This document shows, piece after piece, positions 50,546-60,977 of a stretch of DNA of 64,000 bases. Each line of letters starts with the position of its first letter. Position 1 is the stretch's first letter. Both the position numbers and the translations under genes were made by a program. This DNA is from VRUE01 sp963728045 (GTDB lineage: Bacteria > Actinomycetota > Thermoleophilia > Solirubrobacterales > 70-9): contig CAVSIE010000005.1 of assembly GCA_963728045.1 (NCBI GenBank), positions 1-64,000 of the forward strand, in the 5' to 3' direction. The notes under the pieces are model-generated. The model ran no database searches. It worked only from the letters and a program-made list of their open reading frames with translations, and was not told the origin of the DNA.

Positions 50546-51459
50546 TCCGCGGCGACGGCGCGCGGGTTGACGACCGGCCGCAGGTTCGGTTCCACCTCGG
50601 CCCTCAGGTGCTCGAAATCAGGTGGCAGGGAGAGCTTCTCGCCCAGGTGCTCGAGCGGCTCGTCGACCGTGAAGCCGGGCCCGAGAGTGGCGATCTCGAA
50701 GAGCACGCCGCCCGGCTCGCGGAAGTAGATCGAGCGGAAGTAGAAGCGGTCGATCACCGGGGTAGGCTGGGCGCCGGCGCCGATCGCGCGCTCGCGCCAT
50801 GCCTCGTGCTCGTCCATCTTCGAGGCCCAGGCGACGTGGTGGACGCTGCCCGCGCCCTGGATCGCCGGCTCCGACGGCGCCTCCTCGATCACGTAGAGGC
50901 CGCCGCGACTCCCCCCGCGCGCTTCCCAGCCCTCACCGGCGAGCTCGAACTCGAGCGCTTCCAGCAGGCGGCGGCTGATGTCGGGGACGGCGCTGTAGGC
51001 GCAGACGGCGTGGAAGCCCTGGAGGGCGAGCTTGGCCGGGACCTCGGGGTGCTCCGCGATCAAAGGCTCGTCCTCGACCTCGACGACCGCGAGCTCGTGA
51101 TCGAGGCCCTCGGGGTCGGAGAAGCGCAAGCCGGCCCCGGCCCGCTCCGACTCGACGCCGTGCTCGCCGAGGCGCTCCTCCCAGAAGTCGAGCGACTCGA
51201 TCGAGCCGACGCGCCAGACGATCCGGTGCACCGCCCCGGCTCCGGGCCGCCCCGGAGCGACGCCCGGGAACTCGAAGAAGGTGAGGTCGGACCCCGCGCT
51301 GCCCTTCTCGTCGGCGAAGAAGAGGTGGTAGACGGTCGGGTTGTCCTGGTTGACCGTCTTCTTGACCAGGCGCAGGCCGAGCACGCCGGCGTAAAAATTG
51401 ACGTTCCGCTGGGCGTTCTCGGTGATCGCGGTGATGTGGTGAATTCCCTCGAGCTTCAC
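50542..51459 (-). CDS. Ring-cleaving dioxygenase of the VOC superfamily (LinE/PcpA/MhqO type)
   Basis: 305 aa. Two vicinal-oxygen-chelate modules: MKLEGIHHITAITENAQRNV with YAGVLGLRLVKKTVNQDNP at the N-terminus, and GSVHHVAWASKM plus GGVLFEIATLGPGFTVDEP in the second half. The H, H and E ligands in H-H-I-T-A, H-H-V-A-W and F-E-I-A-T match Fe(II) hydroquinone dioxygenases. Predicted to cleave (chloro)hydroquinones. The gene overlaps the reductase gene by 4 nt. Confidence 0.85.
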   Translation of the reverse strand: MKLEGIHHITAITENAQRNVNFYAGVLGLRLVKKTVNQDNPTVYHLFFADEKGSAGSDLTFFEFPGVAPGRPGAGAVHRIVWRVGSIESLDFWEERLGEHGVESERAGAGLRFSDPEGLDHELAVVEVEDEPLIAEHPEVPAKLALQGFHAVCAYSAVPDISRRLLEALEFELAGEGWEARGGSRGGLYVIEEAPSEPAIQGAGSVHHVAWASKMDEHEAWRERAIGAGAQPTPVIDRFYFRSIYFREPGGVLFEIATLGPGFTVDEPLEHLGEKLSLPPDFEHLRAEVEPNLRPVVNPRAVAAE

Positions 51460-51485
51460 TAGGTCACATATAGCATCCTCCTGGA

Positions 51486-52892
51486 ATGAGTCGCGGACGC
51501 CGTCGCACGGTCAAGGCCCTGGTAGCGCTCGGCTCGGTGCTCGCCTTCCTCAGCGTCTTCGCGATCTGGGTCGAGCGGCAGGCGCTCAACACCGACGACT
51601 GGGTCGAGACCAGCGACCGGCTGATCCAGGACGAAACGATCCGCGCCGCCGTCGCCGACTACCTGGTCGACCAGCTCTACGAAAACGTCGACGTCGAGCA
51701 GGAACTGAAAGACATCCTGCCGGGCGAGACCAAAGAGCTGGCTGGGCCGGTCTCCGGCGGCTTGCGCCAGGTCGCTGGCGATGGCGCCAACGAGGTGCTG
51801 AAGACGTCAACGGCGCAGAGTCTCTGGGAAGAAGCGAACAGGACCGCGCACGAAGAACTCGTCGCAGTGCTGGAGGAGCGCAAAGGCGCCGTCTCCACCG
51901 AAGAAGGGACGGTGAAACTGCAGCTCGGCGCCCTGATCACGAACCTCGCCGACCAGGTCGGGATCGGAGCCGACCTCGCCGAAAGGCTTCCGCCCGACGC
52001 CGGAGAGATCACGATCCTGCGCTCCGACGAGCTGGACACGGCGCAGAACATCACGGCCGCGATCAAGGGGCTGGCGCTGGTGCTCTCGATCCTCACCCTG
52101 CTCACCTTCGGCCTCGCCGTCTACCTCTCCCGCGACGGGCGCTGGGTGACGGTGCTCTTCTGCGGGGTCGGGCTGATCGCCGCCGGCTTCGCCGTGATCG
52201 TCGCCCGTCAGGCGACGGGCGGCATCGTCCTCGACCAGCTGGTCGTCGACGAGAGCATCAGGCCGGCAGCCGACCGGGCCTGGTCGATCTCAACCTCGTT
52301 GATGGTCAGCATCGCGACGACGGTGATCGTCTTCGGCGCTCTGGCAGTGCTCGCCGGCTGGCTCGGCTCCCCCGTCTCCTCCGCCCGCGCCACCCGCAAG
52401 GCGGCCGCCCCGGTGTTGCGCGACCACGTCGCCTATGTCTACGCCGGCCTGGCGGTCCTGATCGGCATCTACTTCCTCTCGGCCCCGACCCAGAACTTGC
52501 GCTCCTTCCTCACCACGCTGATCGTCGCCGCGATGATCGCGCTCGGCGTTCACGAGCTGCGCAAACAGACCGAGGAGGAATTCCCCGATGCCGAGTTCAG
52601 CGACGTCTTCGGCCGCACCCGCGACCGCATGGTCGGCGCCGTCAAGGACGCCAACCTAGGCGAGAAGGCGGCGAAACTGCGCGACTCCGCCCGGGAGTCA
52701 GCTCGCTCCATAGGAGGAGACACAGCCGGAGGCGAGCCCAGGGGCGATGCAGGAGACGGCAAGCCCGCAGAGGACGCCCGCCTGGAACGCCTCGAGCGCC
52801 TCGGCGCCCTGCACGAAAAGGGCATCCTCAGCGACGAGGAGTTCGCCGCCGAGAAGGCCCGCGTGCTCGGCGGCGGCAAAGAGCCGAGCTGA
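51486..52892 (+). CDS. Multi-pass membrane protein with C-terminal SHOCT domain
   Basis: 468 aa. One N-terminal membrane helix (about 10-28), a ~150-residue outward helical domain (TDDWVETSDRLIQDETIRAA), then four to five membrane helices between about residues 195 and 360. The cytoplasmic tail ends in a SHOCT motif: LERLGALHEKGILSDEEFAA, E-K-A-R-V-L. SHOCT segments are oligomerisation or targeting modules. The rest resembles actinobacterial integral membrane proteins of unknown function. It ends 10 nt before tRNA-Thr on the other strand. Confidence 0.8.
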   Translation: MSRGRRRTVKALVALGSVLAFLSVFAIWVERQALNTDDWVETSDRLIQDETIRAAVADYLVDQLYENVDVEQELKDILPGETKELAGPVSGGLRQVAGDGANEVLKTSTAQSLWEEANRTAHEELVAVLEERKGAVSTEEGTVKLQLGALITNLADQVGIGADLAERLPPDAGEITILRSDELDTAQNITAAIKGLALVLSILTLLTFGLAVYLSRDGRWVTVLFCGVGLIAAGFAVIVARQATGGIVLDQLVVDESIRPAADRAWSISTSLMVSIATTVIVFGALAVLAGWLGSPVSSARATRKAAAPVLRDHVAYVYAGLAVLIGIYFLSAPTQNLRSFLTTLIVAAMIALGVHELRKQTEEEFPDAEFSDVFGRTRDRMVGAVKDANLGEKAAKLRDSARESARSIGGDTAGGEPRGDAGDGKPAEDARLERLERLGALHEKGILSDEEFAAEKARVLGGGKEPS

Positions 52893-52902
52893 CTCGCCCC
52901 AG

Positions 52903-52975
52903 AGCCCGCCTCCGGAATCGAACCGGAAACCTCCGCTTTACAAGAGCGGTGCTCTACCAGTTGAGCTAGGCGGGC
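52903..52975 (-). tRNA. tRNA-Thr (TGT)
   Basis: 73 nt on the minus strand. Acceptor GCCCGCC/GGCGGGC with discriminator T, D-arm AGCTCAACTGGTAGAGCA, anticodon stem CCGCT/AGCGG around CTTGTAA (anticodon TGT), T-arm TTCCGG-TTCGATT-CCGGA. CCA not encoded. Confidence 0.95.
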
Positions 52976-52996
52976 AGGCTGTCGAATATAGACGGC

Positions 52997-54007
52997 GTGA
53001 ACCTGTCCAGCAGCCATACCGAAGTGCGATTCCGCTTCCTCGAACCCGACGAGGGGGAGGTCCTGAGTGAGGCGATCCGGGTGGCTTACGGGGAGACCTA
53101 CGACGTGCGCTGGGTCTACGACCCCGAAGAGGTCTCGTCACGGCTGGCGGCGGGGACCTACGTCTCGTGCGTGGCCGAGTCGCTCGACGGGGCACTGCTC
53201 TGCCACGAGGGGATGAGCCTTGCGGGGGCCGGCGATGCGGTGGGGCACTCAGGCCAGGCGGTGACGATGCCGGCCGCACGCGGACAGCACCTGTTCACGC
53301 GGACCAAGCGCTACCTGATGGACTGGGCGCGAGAGCAGGGGATGGCCGGCATGTTCAGCGAGGCGACCGCGGCACATCCCTACAGCCAGCGGGCAAATGT
53401 CGAGCTGGGCGCACACGAGACGGGCTTCCTGCTCGGCTGGATCCCGGCCTCGGTTGCCAACGACGCGGCCGGCGAAGTGCGGCCGCAGCGCCAGTCGGCG
53501 GCGCTCTTCTACACCAAGCTGAACGACGGCCACGAGCGACCGGTCTACGCGCCGGAGCGCCACCGCGGAATCGTCGAGCAGACGCTGGAGTTGTGCGAGC
53601 TGCGCGGAACGCTCGCCGAGCCGCCGGCCGAAGCCAAGCCAGCCGAACGAACCGAGCTGCATATCGAGGTCGATGCCGACCACAACCTGGCACTCCTCAC
53701 CGTCCTCACACCGGGCGCGGATCTGGAGACCGTCGTCGCGGCGGAGCGCCATCACCTCTTCCACCGCACCGGGCTGGACGCCGTCTACCTCGACCTGCCG
53801 CTGGAGGACCCGGCGACAGCGCTCCTCGCCGACCATCTAGAGCGCCTGGGCGTCTCCTACTCCGGCATCTTCCCCAACCGGCGCGCCGACGGAGACGTCC
53901 TGCGCATGCAATCCCTGCACCGAGCCCGAGTCAGCGCCGACGACGTCGCCGTCGCCTCCGACCACGGCCGGGCGCTGCTCGACTACGTGCTCGCCGACCT
54001 GCCCTAG
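52997..54007 (+). CDS. GNAT-like acetyltransferase domain protein
   Basis: 336 aa, GTG start. The N-terminal half resembles a GNAT domain (RFRFLEPDEGEVLSEAIRVA; a variable acetyl-CoA loop near M-P-A-A-R-G-Q-H-L-F; HPYSQRANVELGAHETGFLL). The C-terminal half (about 220-336) looks like a second, degenerate module, as in actinobacterial two-domain GNAT proteins. The ligand is unknown. It ends convergently with the sigma gene, sharing CTAG. Confidence 0.7.
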   Translation: MNLSSSHTEVRFRFLEPDEGEVLSEAIRVAYGETYDVRWVYDPEEVSSRLAAGTYVSCVAESLDGALLCHEGMSLAGAGDAVGHSGQAVTMPAARGQHLFTRTKRYLMDWAREQGMAGMFSEATAAHPYSQRANVELGAHETGFLLGWIPASVANDAAGEVRPQRQSAALFYTKLNDGHERPVYAPERHRGIVEQTLELCELRGTLAEPPAEAKPAERTELHIEVDADHNLALLTVLTPGADLETVVAAERHHLFHRTGLDAVYLDLPLEDPATALLADHLERLGVSYSGIFPNRRADGDVLRMQSLHRARVSADDVAVASDHGRALLDYVLADLP

Positions 54008-54720
54008 GCGAGCACCTCGCGCGAAGCCAGGTGCGCGCCGACCTTGCGCTTGACCCGCTGTAGGGCGTTGTCGACGGTCTTGGTGTCGCACTCGAGCCGC
54101 TCCGCGGTCTCCTCGTAGGAGTGCCCGTCGAGATAGAGAGAGAGGACCCGGCTCTCGAGGTCAGAGAGGACGCCCGAGTTGCCGGAGAGGCAGGAGACCA
54201 GGCTCTCGAGCTCTTCGGAGGCGATCACCTGGCTCGCCGGGTCGAAGACCGCGGGACCGGGCAGGATCTCGTCGAGCGTCGTGTCGGAGTCTCCGGCCGC
54301 TGCCGGCGTCTGACTGAAGGAGACGTACTGGTTGAGCGGCGTGTGCTTGTTGCGGGTCGCCGTCTTCACCGCGGTGATGATCTGGCGGGTTATGCAGAGC
54401 TCGGCGAAGTTGCGGAAGCTCGACTCGCGATCGGCGCGGTAGTCGCGGATCGCCTTGTAGAGACCGAGTAGGCCTTCCTGGATAAGGTCGTCCGCCTCGC
54501 CGCCGAGCAGGAAGTAGGACGAAGCCTTGAGACGTACGAAGCCGCGGTAGCGGCGGACGATGGCGTCGTAGGCGTCGGCTCGCCCATCCTTGGCGAGGGC
54601 GACCAGATAATGATCATCAAGCTCAGGTTGAGACTGAGTGTCGGATGCCGCGGGATTGAGGGAGCCGTTGATGCGTCCGCTCGGAAGTCGAAATTCCTGC
54701 GTGGGGGAAGATAGAGCCAC
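54004..54720 (-). CDS. SigH-like RNA polymerase sigma-70 family factor
   Basis: 238 aa from a GTG at 54720, which has AAGGAGAAGGATCA upstream; the longer frame to 54819 lacks a ribosome site. Region 2 is LDDHYLVALAKDGRADAYDA, YRGFVRLKASSYFLLGGEAD, DLIQEGLLGLYKAIRDY; region 4 is VLSLYLDGHSYEETAERL and CDTKTVDNALQRVKRK. This corresponds to the sigma-H/sigma-30 subgroup with a ~20-residue non-conserved insertion. A consensus promoter precedes it. Confidence 0.9.
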   Translation of the reverse strand: MALSSPTQEFRLPSGRINGSLNPAASDTQSQPELDDHYLVALAKDGRADAYDAIVRRYRGFVRLKASSYFLLGGEADDLIQEGLLGLYKAIRDYRADRESSFRNFAELCITRQIITAVKTATRNKHTPLNQYVSFSQTPAAAGDSDTTLDEILPGPAVFDPASQVIASEELESLVSCLSGNSGVLSDLESRVLSLYLDGHSYEETAERLECDTKTVDNALQRVKRKVGAHLASREVLA

Positions 54721-54835
54721 TGATCCTTCTCCTTTGGAATGAAGGGTCGTGGCGCCGCTTTCCTCCCCAGGGGCGCCCCTACATGAATCGGTGAGACTCA
54801 GACTCAAGCTGAGGTTCACCCTTTATGGCGCGGTA

Positions 54836-54864
54836 GTCTTACGCACTGCGCAGAGTTCTGTCAA
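54836..54864 (-). promoter_or_regulatory. Promoter of the sigH-like gene
   Basis: On the minus strand TTGACA (54864-54859) and TAAGAC (54841-54836) are separated by 17 bp, a near-consensus housekeeping promoter. It leaves a leader of about 110 nt before the GTG. CTGAGGTTC occurs twice around the promoter (plus strand, near 54810 and 54870). Confidence 0.7.
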
Positions 54865-54903
54865 CCCCGAACTGAGGTTCGTGCAACCGCCGTTGCAGTT
54901 GCT

Positions 54904-55563
54904 TCAGGCAGAATCGCGCTGGCGGAGCGCCTCGAAGAGCAGCGCCGTGGCAGCGGCGGAGACGTTGAGCGAGCCCACTCTTCCCCGCTGTGGCAGCGCG
55001 ATGACGCCGTCGCAAGCCGAGCCGACGCGGGGGCGGATTCCCTTGCCCTCGCCGCCGAGCACGAGCACAGTAGGGCCCGTGAGGTCTGCGCCCCAGGGCC
55101 GCTGCTCCGCGTCCGCGTCGGCGCCCCAGATCCAGAAGCCGGCCTCCTTCGCCGCGGTGAGCCAGTCGGCGAGGTTGCGGACGCGGGCCACTGGCAGGTG
55201 CTCCACCGCACCAGCCGACGCCTTGCAGGCAACCGCGGTCACCTCGGCCGAGCGGCGCTCCGGGATGACCAGGCCGGAAGCACCTGCAGCCTCGGCCGAA
55301 CGACAGACCGCACCCAGGTTGCGCGGGTCCTGCACCTGGTCAAGGGCGACGATCAGCGCGTTCTCGACGCGCAGCAGCTGAGCAGGGTCGGCGTAGGGAT
55401 AGGCATCGACCTCGGCCACAACCCCCTGGTGGTCCGGCGACCCACACATCCGCTCCAACTCCTCCGCCGGCGTCTCCGGCGCCTTCCAGATACGGCGTAC
55501 GCCTCGCCTCCCCCGCTCCGCCTCGGCGACCGGCTGCTTGCCGTAGATCAGCTGGTTGGCCAT
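54904..55563 (-). CDS. rlmB: 23S rRNA 2'-O-methyltransferase (SpoU/RlmB family)
   Basis: 219 aa, shorter than usual because the N-terminal L30e-like domain is compact. SPOUT knot motifs are LDQVQDPRNLGAVCRSAEA (motif 1), VLVLGGEGKGIRP (motif 2) and LPQRGRVGSLNVSAAATAL (motif 3). It methylates the ribose of a guanosine in 23S rRNA (G2251 in E. coli numbering), using SAM. Its ATG directly abuts the cysS stop, the common cysS-rlmB arrangement in Gram-positives. Confidence 0.92.
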   Translation of the reverse strand: MANQLIYGKQPVAEAERGRRGVRRIWKAPETPAEELERMCGSPDHQGVVAEVDAYPYADPAQLLRVENALIVALDQVQDPRNLGAVCRSAEAAGASGLVIPERRSAEVTAVACKASAGAVEHLPVARVRNLADWLTAAKEAGFWIWGADADAEQRPWGADLTGPTVLVLGGEGKGIRPRVGSACDGVIALPQRGRVGSLNVSAAATALLFEALRQRDSA

Positions 55564-56970
<1,407 letters not shown>

Positions 56971-56991
56971 GAGGCCGGATGCTAGTCGGGA

Positions 56992-57861
56992 CTAGAAAGT
57001 GCGGTAGCCGCTGCCGCTCGTGGCGGTCTCGCGCTGCGCCCAGGACGGCGCCGTGTCCTCTGCCGCCGCCTGCGCTTCCCGCTTCGCCTTTTTCGCGCTC
57101 GCCTTGATCTCGTCCTCGGCGACCTGGCGGGCGCGCTCCTCGCGCTGTTCCGCCTGCCTGCGAATCCGGTCCGACTCGGCCTTGAGCTGGTCCTCGGCGC
57201 GGGCGCGGGCTTTCTCCTCGGCCTCCTGCTCGACCTTCTCGACCAGCTTGCGCACCCGCTCCTCAGCCTCGCGGCGAACGTCCTCGGTGCCCTGCATCAC
57301 CCGTTCCTCGATCTCAGCCTCGAGCCGGACCGCGACCTCGTGCGCCTCGCGGGCGACCGCTTCGGCGTCGGCCGCGCGCTGCTCCGCCGCTGCGATGCGC
57401 TGATCGGCCTCCTGCTGTGCCCCTTCGATCGCTTTACGCGCCCGTTCTCCAGCCTCTGATTCGAGCTGCCGGGCGGCCTCGGCGCGAGCCTCTCCGGACT
57501 CCTCTTTCAGCCTGTTCATCTCAGCGGTGAGCCTCTGGCGGTCGGCCTGAGCATGCTCCTGCGCCTGCTCAAAGGCCTTCTCAGCCCGATCCCTCGCCGC
57601 CTCGGCGCGCGTTGCCCGCGCCTCAGCCTCGCGACTCTTCTGACGCTCGCCGGCGAGTCGCTCACGCCCTTCCTCGCCGATCTTGCGCACGGTCGCCATC
57701 GCCCGCTCCTTCATCTCGGCGCGGATCGCCTCGGCCCTCGCCTCCGCCTTGGCGGCTCGCTCCTCGCTGACCCGGACCCACTCGAGCGCCTTCTCGGCCA
57801 CCTCGTGGATCTGTCCGGTCGCCTCTCCAACCGCTTTCAGCTGCGCTACGGGCTCGCCCAT
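56992..57861 (-). CDS. Long coiled-coil protein
   Basis: 289 aa from the ATG at 57861 (MGEPVAQLKAVGEATG). From about residue 30 to 260 it is an almost unbroken Ala/Glu/Arg/Gln-rich heptad coiled coil (for example AEARAEAIRAEMKERAMATV). The C-terminus is short and flexible (S-W-A-Q-R-E..G-Y-R-T-F). No membrane segment. DivIVA-like scaffolding proteins have this appearance but lack of an N-terminal DivIVA motif argues against assigning it. Confidence 0.75.
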   Translation of the reverse strand: MGEPVAQLKAVGEATGQIHEVAEKALEWVRVSEERAAKAEARAEAIRAEMKERAMATVRKIGEEGRERLAGERQKSREAEARATRAEAARDRAEKAFEQAQEHAQADRQRLTAEMNRLKEESGEARAEAARQLESEAGERARKAIEGAQQEADQRIAAAEQRAADAEAVAREAHEVAVRLEAEIEERVMQGTEDVRREAEERVRKLVEKVEQEAEEKARARAEDQLKAESDRIRRQAEQREERARQVAEDEIKASAKKAKREAQAAAEDTAPSWAQRETATSGSGYRTF

Positions 57862-57942
57862 GCGCGAGAACCTACTACCGGCGCCGGAGGGCTCGCTACC
57901 CCTTTCACAGTGGGAAATCCGCAATTAGCGGAGACCCAAGAA

Positions 57943-59592
57943 CTAAGCGGACTGCGAGGTCTCGCGCTCGCGCAGCTCGCGCTTGAGGACCTTGCCGGTG
58001 GCGTTGCGGGGCAGCTCCTCGAGGAACTCGATCTCGCGCGGCGCCTTGTAGGAGGCGAGGTTGGCCTTCACATGCGCCTTCAGCTCGTCCTCGGTGGTCT
58101 CGGCGCCCGCGGTGAGGGCGACGAAGGCCTTCAGTCGCTGGCCGAACTCCTCGTCGTCGACGCCGATCACAGCCACCTCGACCACAGCCTCGTGGTCGGC
58201 GAGCAGGTCCTCGACCTCGCGAGGGAAGACGTTCTCGCCGCCGGAGACGATCATCTCGTCGTCGCGACCGTCGATGAAGAGGCGACCCGCCGCATCGAGG
58301 TGGCCGACGTCGCCGCTGGAGTACAGGCCGTCGATCACCTCCTTGCCACCGCCGCCGGTGTAGCCCTCGAAGGCCATTTCGTTGCCGACGAAGATGCGTC
58401 CGACCTCGCCGCGCGGCACCTCGCGCCCGGCGTCGTCGTAGAGGCGCACCACCGTGCCACGGGGGGCCTGGCCGGCGGTGCCGGGAGCAGCGCGCAAATC
58501 CTCCGGGGTCGCGACCGTCGCCCAGGAGACCTCGGTCGAGCCGTAGAGGTTGTAGACGGTGTCGCCGAAGCGGTCCATCCACTCGGTCGCCAGCTCGCCT
58601 GGCAGCGCCGAGCCGGAGACCGCGGTGATCCGCAGCGAGGAGAGGTCGTAGGAGGCGAGCGTCTCTCCGGGCAGCCGCAGGATGCGCTGCAGCATCACTG
58701 GCACCACCGCCAGCACCTGGGCGCGGTGCTCCTCGACCGCGCGCAGAGTCCCCTCCTCGTCGAAGCGGCGGCGCAGGACGAGCGTCGAGGCCGTCGGCAG
58801 GCTCATCACGAAGTGGAAGAAGCCCCAGGAGTGGAAGAGCGGCGCCGCGATCATCATCGTCTCGCGGCTGCGATAAGGGATCTTGTCGATGATCGCAGCC
58901 ATCGAAAGGAGGCCGTCGGGGCTGGAGCGCTGCGCCCCCTTGGGCGTCCCCGTCGTCCCCGAGGTGAGGATGACGAAGCGCGGCTTGTCCGGCGGCGGCT
59001 TCAGGCTCGAGTCGTCGTTGGCGGCGACCAGAGAGTCGATCGTCGGCGCCTCGACCTCGCCATCAGCCCAGCCGACGACGCGCGCCACGCTCTCATCGAC
59101 GCCGTCGAGCAGCCCGGCGAACTCCTCGTCGTAGACGAGCGCCTTGGGTTTCTCGCGCCGCGTAACCTCGACCAGTTGCGGGCCGGCGAACATCGTGTTC
59201 AGGTAGAGCGCGCTGGCGCCGAGCTTGGCGGCAGCGAGAGTCGCTTCGATGAAGCCGCGGTGGTTGCGGCACATGATCCCGATCCCGTCGCCGTAACCGA
59301 TGCCCATCTTCGCGAAGGCGTGGGCGAACGCGTTGGAGCGCCGGTGCATCTGCCCGAAGGTGAGCGAGCCGCGCTCATCGATCAGCGCCGGCTCGTCCGG
59401 GTGACTGATCGCCGCCGTTGCCGCCCCGGTCGCCGGCGAGGCGCCCCAGCGGACGAAGGTGGCGCCCCTGCGAACAGCGATGTCGGGCCGCTCGAGCCCG
59501 AGCACCCCGGCCTCGCGCAGCACTTTCAGCTCGAACGCCGAGTCCGAGACAGACTGGCGCACACTCGACGCGATTGAGCTAAGGCGTCCCAT
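57943..59592 (-). CDS. Long-chain acyl-CoA synthetase-like (AMP-forming)
   Basis: 549 aa. Motifs are VILTSGTTGTPKGAQRSSPD (ATP loop), NLYGSTEVSWAT (adenylate), LYSSGDVGHLDAAGRLFIDG (hinge), GGENVFPREVEDLL, and PRNATGKVLKRELR with the catalytic lysine. An N-terminal extension of ~40 residues (LREAGVLGLERPDI) is typical of mycobacterial-type FadD proteins. It activates fatty acids for oxidation or lipid synthesis. Confidence 0.9.
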   Translation of the reverse strand: MGRLSSIASSVRQSVSDSAFELKVLREAGVLGLERPDIAVRRGATFVRWGASPATGAATAAISHPDEPALIDERGSLTFGQMHRRSNAFAHAFAKMGIGYGDGIGIMCRNHRGFIEATLAAAKLGASALYLNTMFAGPQLVEVTRREKPKALVYDEEFAGLLDGVDESVARVVGWADGEVEAPTIDSLVAANDDSSLKPPPDKPRFVILTSGTTGTPKGAQRSSPDGLLSMAAIIDKIPYRSRETMMIAAPLFHSWGFFHFVMSLPTASTLVLRRRFDEEGTLRAVEEHRAQVLAVVPVMLQRILRLPGETLASYDLSSLRITAVSGSALPGELATEWMDRFGDTVYNLYGSTEVSWATVATPEDLRAAPGTAGQAPRGTVVRLYDDAGREVPRGEVGRIFVGNEMAFEGYTGGGGKEVIDGLYSSGDVGHLDAAGRLFIDGRDDEMIVSGGENVFPREVEDLLADHEAVVEVAVIGVDDEEFGQRLKAFVALTAGAETTEDELKAHVKANLASYKAPREIEFLEELPRNATGKVLKRELRERETSQSA

Positions 59593-59613
59593 CGGGATCG
59601 AGAAGCCTAGACG

Positions 59614-60069
59614 CTATTCGCCCTCGACCAAGGCGACCGCGATGCAGGCAATTCCCTCGCCCCTGCCGATCCAGCCCATTCCCTCGTTGGTGGTCGCCTT
59701 GACGCTGACCCGCGCCGAAGTCACCTCGGCGAGGATCCGCTCCATTTCGCCCCGATGGGGAGCGAGGCGCGGCTCCTCGCAGACGACGGTGGCGTCGAGG
59801 TTGACGATCCGGCCGGAGACCGTGCCGACAACGGTGCGCAGCAGGTCGATCGAGTCGGCGTCGCGCCAGCGCTCCTCGTCGTCGGGGAAGAGCGTGCCGA
59901 GGTCGCCCATGCCGGCCGCGCCGAGCAGGGCGTCGATCACGGCGTGGGTCAGCACGTCGGCGTCCGAGTGACCGGCGAGCCCCTGCGGATGCTCGATCTC
60001 GACCCCGCCGAGGACCAGCCTGCGGCCCTCGACAAAGCGGTGGCTGTCGTAACCGATCCCGACGCTCAT
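59614..60069 (-). CDS. ispF: 2-C-methyl-D-erythritol 2,4-cyclodiphosphate synthase
   Basis: 151 aa; full length. Zinc-site residues are in IGYDSHRFVEGR (D-x-H) and HSDADVLTHAVIDALLGAAG. LGTLFPDDEERWRDADS and the C-terminal ATTNEGMGWIGRGEGIA are diagnostic. Converts CDP-ME-2-phosphate to MEcPP in the MEP isoprenoid pathway. The partner IspD is encoded 2 kb away, with the PHP and DUF389 genes between. Confidence 0.95.
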   Translation of the reverse strand: MSVGIGYDSHRFVEGRRLVLGGVEIEHPQGLAGHSDADVLTHAVIDALLGAAGMGDLGTLFPDDEERWRDADSIDLLRTVVGTVSGRIVNLDATVVCEEPRLAPHRGEMERILAEVTSARVSVKATTNEGMGWIGRGEGIACIAVALVEGE

Positions 60070-60090
60070 GGCTGCTCCGAACTCATCGGC

Positions 60091-60933
60091 TCAATCCTCG
60101 CGCACCGCAGCGCCGATCGGCTCGAGGCTGCGCGAGCGGCCCTCGAAGACGCAGAGCTCCTCGACCCCGAGATCCGCGAGGAACTCGGTCGCGCGGTCGT
60201 AGCCGAACCCGACCTGCTCCGGCAGGTGGGCGTCGGAGGAGAGGGCGAAGGCCGCCCCCGCCTCGACGCACATCTCGGCGAAGGCGCGCGCGGGGTAGAT
60301 CTCGGCCACCGGCTTGCGCAGGCCGGCGGTCGAGACCTCAACCGCAACGCCGCTCTCCGCGATCGCCTCCACCGCCGGCTCGTAGAAGAAGCGGGGGTCG
60401 CGCTCGGGAAGCGGCCTGGCGCCGCCCCAGACCTTGACCAGGTCGGGGTGGGCGAGGATCTCGAAGAGGCCGCTGCGGGCGCACTCGGCGAGCGCGTCGA
60501 AGTAGCGCCGCCAGACCTGCTCGGGGTCGCCCCGCCCCTCCCAGACGTCCCAGCCCTCGTGGTCCACCGCCTGCTGGCCGACGAAGTGGACCGAACCAAC
60601 CACGTAGTCGAAGTCCCGCGCCTCAAGCAGCGACGCGGTGCGGTCCTCGGCGCCGGGAACGAAGTCGCACTCGATCCCCAGCCGCAGCGGCGTAGTGCGG
60701 ACGAACTCGCAGTAGGCATCGAGGTCGTCGCGCGCCTGCTCCTCCCAGAACGGGTGGCGCCAGAGGTCGAGCGCTTGGGTGAAGCGGTGGATGTGCTCGG
60801 AGACCCCGAGCTCCTCGATCCCCGCCTCGGCGGCAGCCGCCAGGTAGCGCTCCACGTTCGCCGTCGTGAAGTAGCGCTCCGGAGGGGTGTCCTCCTCGTC
60901 GGGTCGCAGGTGCAGGTGATAGTCGGTGAGCAC
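60091..60933 (-). CDS. PHP-domain phosphatase (histidinol-phosphatase-like)
   Basis: 280 aa, GTG start. Metal ligands are visible as LTDYHLHLR (H-x-H), the glutamate/histidine in GVSEHIHRF, IECDFVPG, VVGSVHFVG, ILAHPDLVK, and LSSDAHLPEQVG. This is the HisK-like PHP arrangement that dephosphorylates histidinol phosphate, but the absence of other his genes leaves the substrate open. On the same strand as ispF, with a 21-nt gap. Confidence 0.85.
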   Translation of the reverse strand: MLTDYHLHLRPDEEDTPPERYFTTANVERYLAAAAEAGIEELGVSEHIHRFTQALDLWRHPFWEEQARDDLDAYCEFVRTTPLRLGIECDFVPGAEDRTASLLEARDFDYVVGSVHFVGQQAVDHEGWDVWEGRGDPEQVWRRYFDALAECARSGLFEILAHPDLVKVWGGARPLPERDPRFFYEPAVEAIAESGVAVEVSTAGLRKPVAEIYPARAFAEMCVEAGAAFALSSDAHLPEQVGFGYDRATEFLADLGVEELCVFEGRSRSLEPIGAAVRED

Positions 60934-60977
60934 GAGACCCGAGCCTAGGCGACAGCGAGCGCGGATACGCTGCCCGC

